DNA from: Deltaproteobacteria bacterium
Lineage (GTDB): Bacteria; Desulfobacterota_B; Binatia; UBA9968
Assembly: GCA_027297485.1 (NCBI GenBank)
Contig: JAPUHZ010000102.1
Location: 1-6,432, forward strand
Length of the DNA: 6,432 nt
Reading direction: 5' to 3'
Made by a program: the position numbers and the translations under genes. Below, in pieces: positions 5,873 to 6,432 of the stretch (within the stretch, counting starts at the first letter, position 1; each line of letters starts with the position of its first letter). The notes beneath the pieces were generated by a model. It saw only the letters and a list, made by a program, of their open reading frames with translations, was not told the origin of the DNA and made no database searches.

Positions 5873-5890
5873 TGTCCGTAAATTGTCCGT
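5873..5890. repeat. TGTCCGT short direct repeat
   Basis: TGTCCGT occurs twice with an 11-bp period (5873-5879 and 5884-5890), about 45 bp outside the tRNA-like fragment. Helically phased short repeats next to a tRNA 3' end resemble the accessory protein sites of tyrosine-recombinase attachment regions. The assignment is tentative. Confidence 0.3.
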
Positions 5891-5921
5891 GTCTTTTGAG
5901 AGTTTGGTAAGTACCTAAAGG

Positions 5922-5959
5922 CAAAAACAAAGGGGCCGAGACTCTGACATCTCGACCCC
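5922..5959 (-). terminator. Intrinsic terminator for a minus-strand transcript from the right
   Basis: On the minus strand GGGGTCGAGA and its partner CTCGGCCCC form a 9-10 bp GC-rich stem, with one G-U pair and an 8-base loop, followed directly by TTTGTTTTT. On the plus strand the same stem has a C-A mismatch and no T tract, so the direction is minus. Its source gene or RNA would lie at coordinates above 5960, where I see no protein gene. Confidence 0.7.
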
Positions 5960-6432
5960 GGGAAGGCTACAGCCAATGGTGAAGATTGGCCACGTCAAAA
6001 TTAACACCTCCCACCTTACCCGCCACGGCCTAGAGGTCCGCCGGCTTGCTTGCAGAAATGATCCTGATGCTGGAGTGCATATATCTGCACCGCAAACAAT
6101 AGGGTCCTCTTACAGAGCCAATAGACAAACCACTGGTCTTGTTTCACCTAACTGTGCCACTTTCGGCAACAACTTTGGACAGCCCGTCATAGAAAACGGA
6201 CCTGAAGCCAGCCCCATCCGGTAGCCCAAGCCTTTGGGATCCGGCTTCGAGGCTTTCCTGACTCACAAAGTAGGTTTACTGCCCTTCTAAAGACCGCTCA
6301 GATACAATTCATGAAATGTCAATTCTTTTAAGGCTCAGATCCGCTCTGGGCATGGGTTTGCTCGGTTTTAGACCCCCAGGACTCAATTAAAGAGCTATTG
6401 AATTGAGTCCTGGCACAGTCACGCTGAGAATC
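5960..6432. other. Right-edge stretch without a recognisable gene
   Basis: I find no convincing CDS in these 473 bases. The plus-strand frame at 5976-6224 has no ribosome binding site or family resemblance. On the minus strand one frame is open from the window edge to a TAA at 6328-6330 (34 codons, ending QSGSEP); it could be the tail of a gene outside the window. Another minus frame of 35 codons from an ATG near 6223 ends at a TAA about 6117. Small inverted repeats occur: GTGCA/TGCAC at 6075-6090 and CCCAA/TTGGG around 6227-6238. The stretch may be a decayed mobile element or the body of a non-coding transcript ending at the 5922-5959 terminator. Confidence 0.4.
6376..6413. repeat. Perfect 13-bp inverted repeat with a 12-base loop
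   Basis: CCAGGACTCAATT (6376-6388) and AATTGAGTCCTGG (6401-6413) are exact reverse complements separated by 12 bases. Neither side is followed by a T tract, so it is not a standard intrinsic terminator on either strand. It could be a structured RNA element, a protein site or part of a mobile-element end. Confidence 0.6.

Noticed and set aside
5976..6224. An 82-codon plus-strand frame near the right edge
   Set aside because: No ribosome binding site precedes the ATG and I see no domain; it starts next to the minus-strand terminator and looks like chance.
6280..6330. A TTGACA-like -35 on the minus strand (6316-6321) as a promoter for an RNA ending at the 5922 terminator
   Set aside because: No acceptable -10 hexamer lies 16-18 bases downstream of it.
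1..6432. CRISPR array, insertion sequence or toxin-antitoxin pair
   Set aside because: There is no regularly spaced repeat series, no transposase-like frame, and no recognisable small toxin or antitoxin.

Overview
The window is bacterial, with a moderate base composition. A tripartite tricarboxylate transporter (TTT) of the kind that depends on a periplasmic binding protein points to a Gram-negative organism, probably an uncultivated proteobacterial or Desulfobacterota-like lineage. Nothing in the sequence fixes the taxon more closely.

The core is a run of five genes, all on the minus strand (read right to left). They are a TctC/Bug solute-binding protein (5527-4487), a CADD/TenA-like haem-oxygenase-fold protein (4382-3678), a small single-domain VOC (glyoxalase/FosA-like) protein (3642-3304), a second CADD/TenA-like paralogue (3187-2480) and the large TctA permease (2254-731). 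The first four have strong Shine-Dalgarno sites and form one likely transcript. It starts at a near-consensus sigma-70 promoter (5594-5566) with a 15-bp palindrome over the early transcribed region. A weak intrinsic terminator lies just after the second haem-oxygenase-like gene. It is followed by a 225-bp leader before tctA, so the permease may be expressed at a different level or through read-through. No TctB small-subunit gene is visible.

The two haem-oxygenase-fold proteins are about 48% identical by a gapless hand alignment. Both keep what looks like a complete diiron ligand set (carboxylate...H88, E142, H182-x3-D186-x2-H189). They lack the tyrosine and lysine that the Chlamydia protein CADD consumes to make p-aminobenzoate. 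The most economical reading is a carboxylate uptake module coupled to two oxidative enzymes and a VOC metalloenzyme. I do not recognise the pathway, and this arrangement is the strongest candidate here for an undescribed system.

The left edge (1-477) carries two small plus-strand ORFs of unknown function: an edge fragment and a single-pass membrane protein with a good ribosome binding site. Positions 478-730 hold nothing I can support. The right edge (5600-6432) has no convincing protein gene. It contains the 3' half of a tRNA-like sequence without its 5' half (5767-5830), a short direct repeat, a minus-strand intrinsic terminator (5922-5959) and a perfect 13-bp inverted repeat near the end. 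This suggests an old integration site or the edge of a mobile element.
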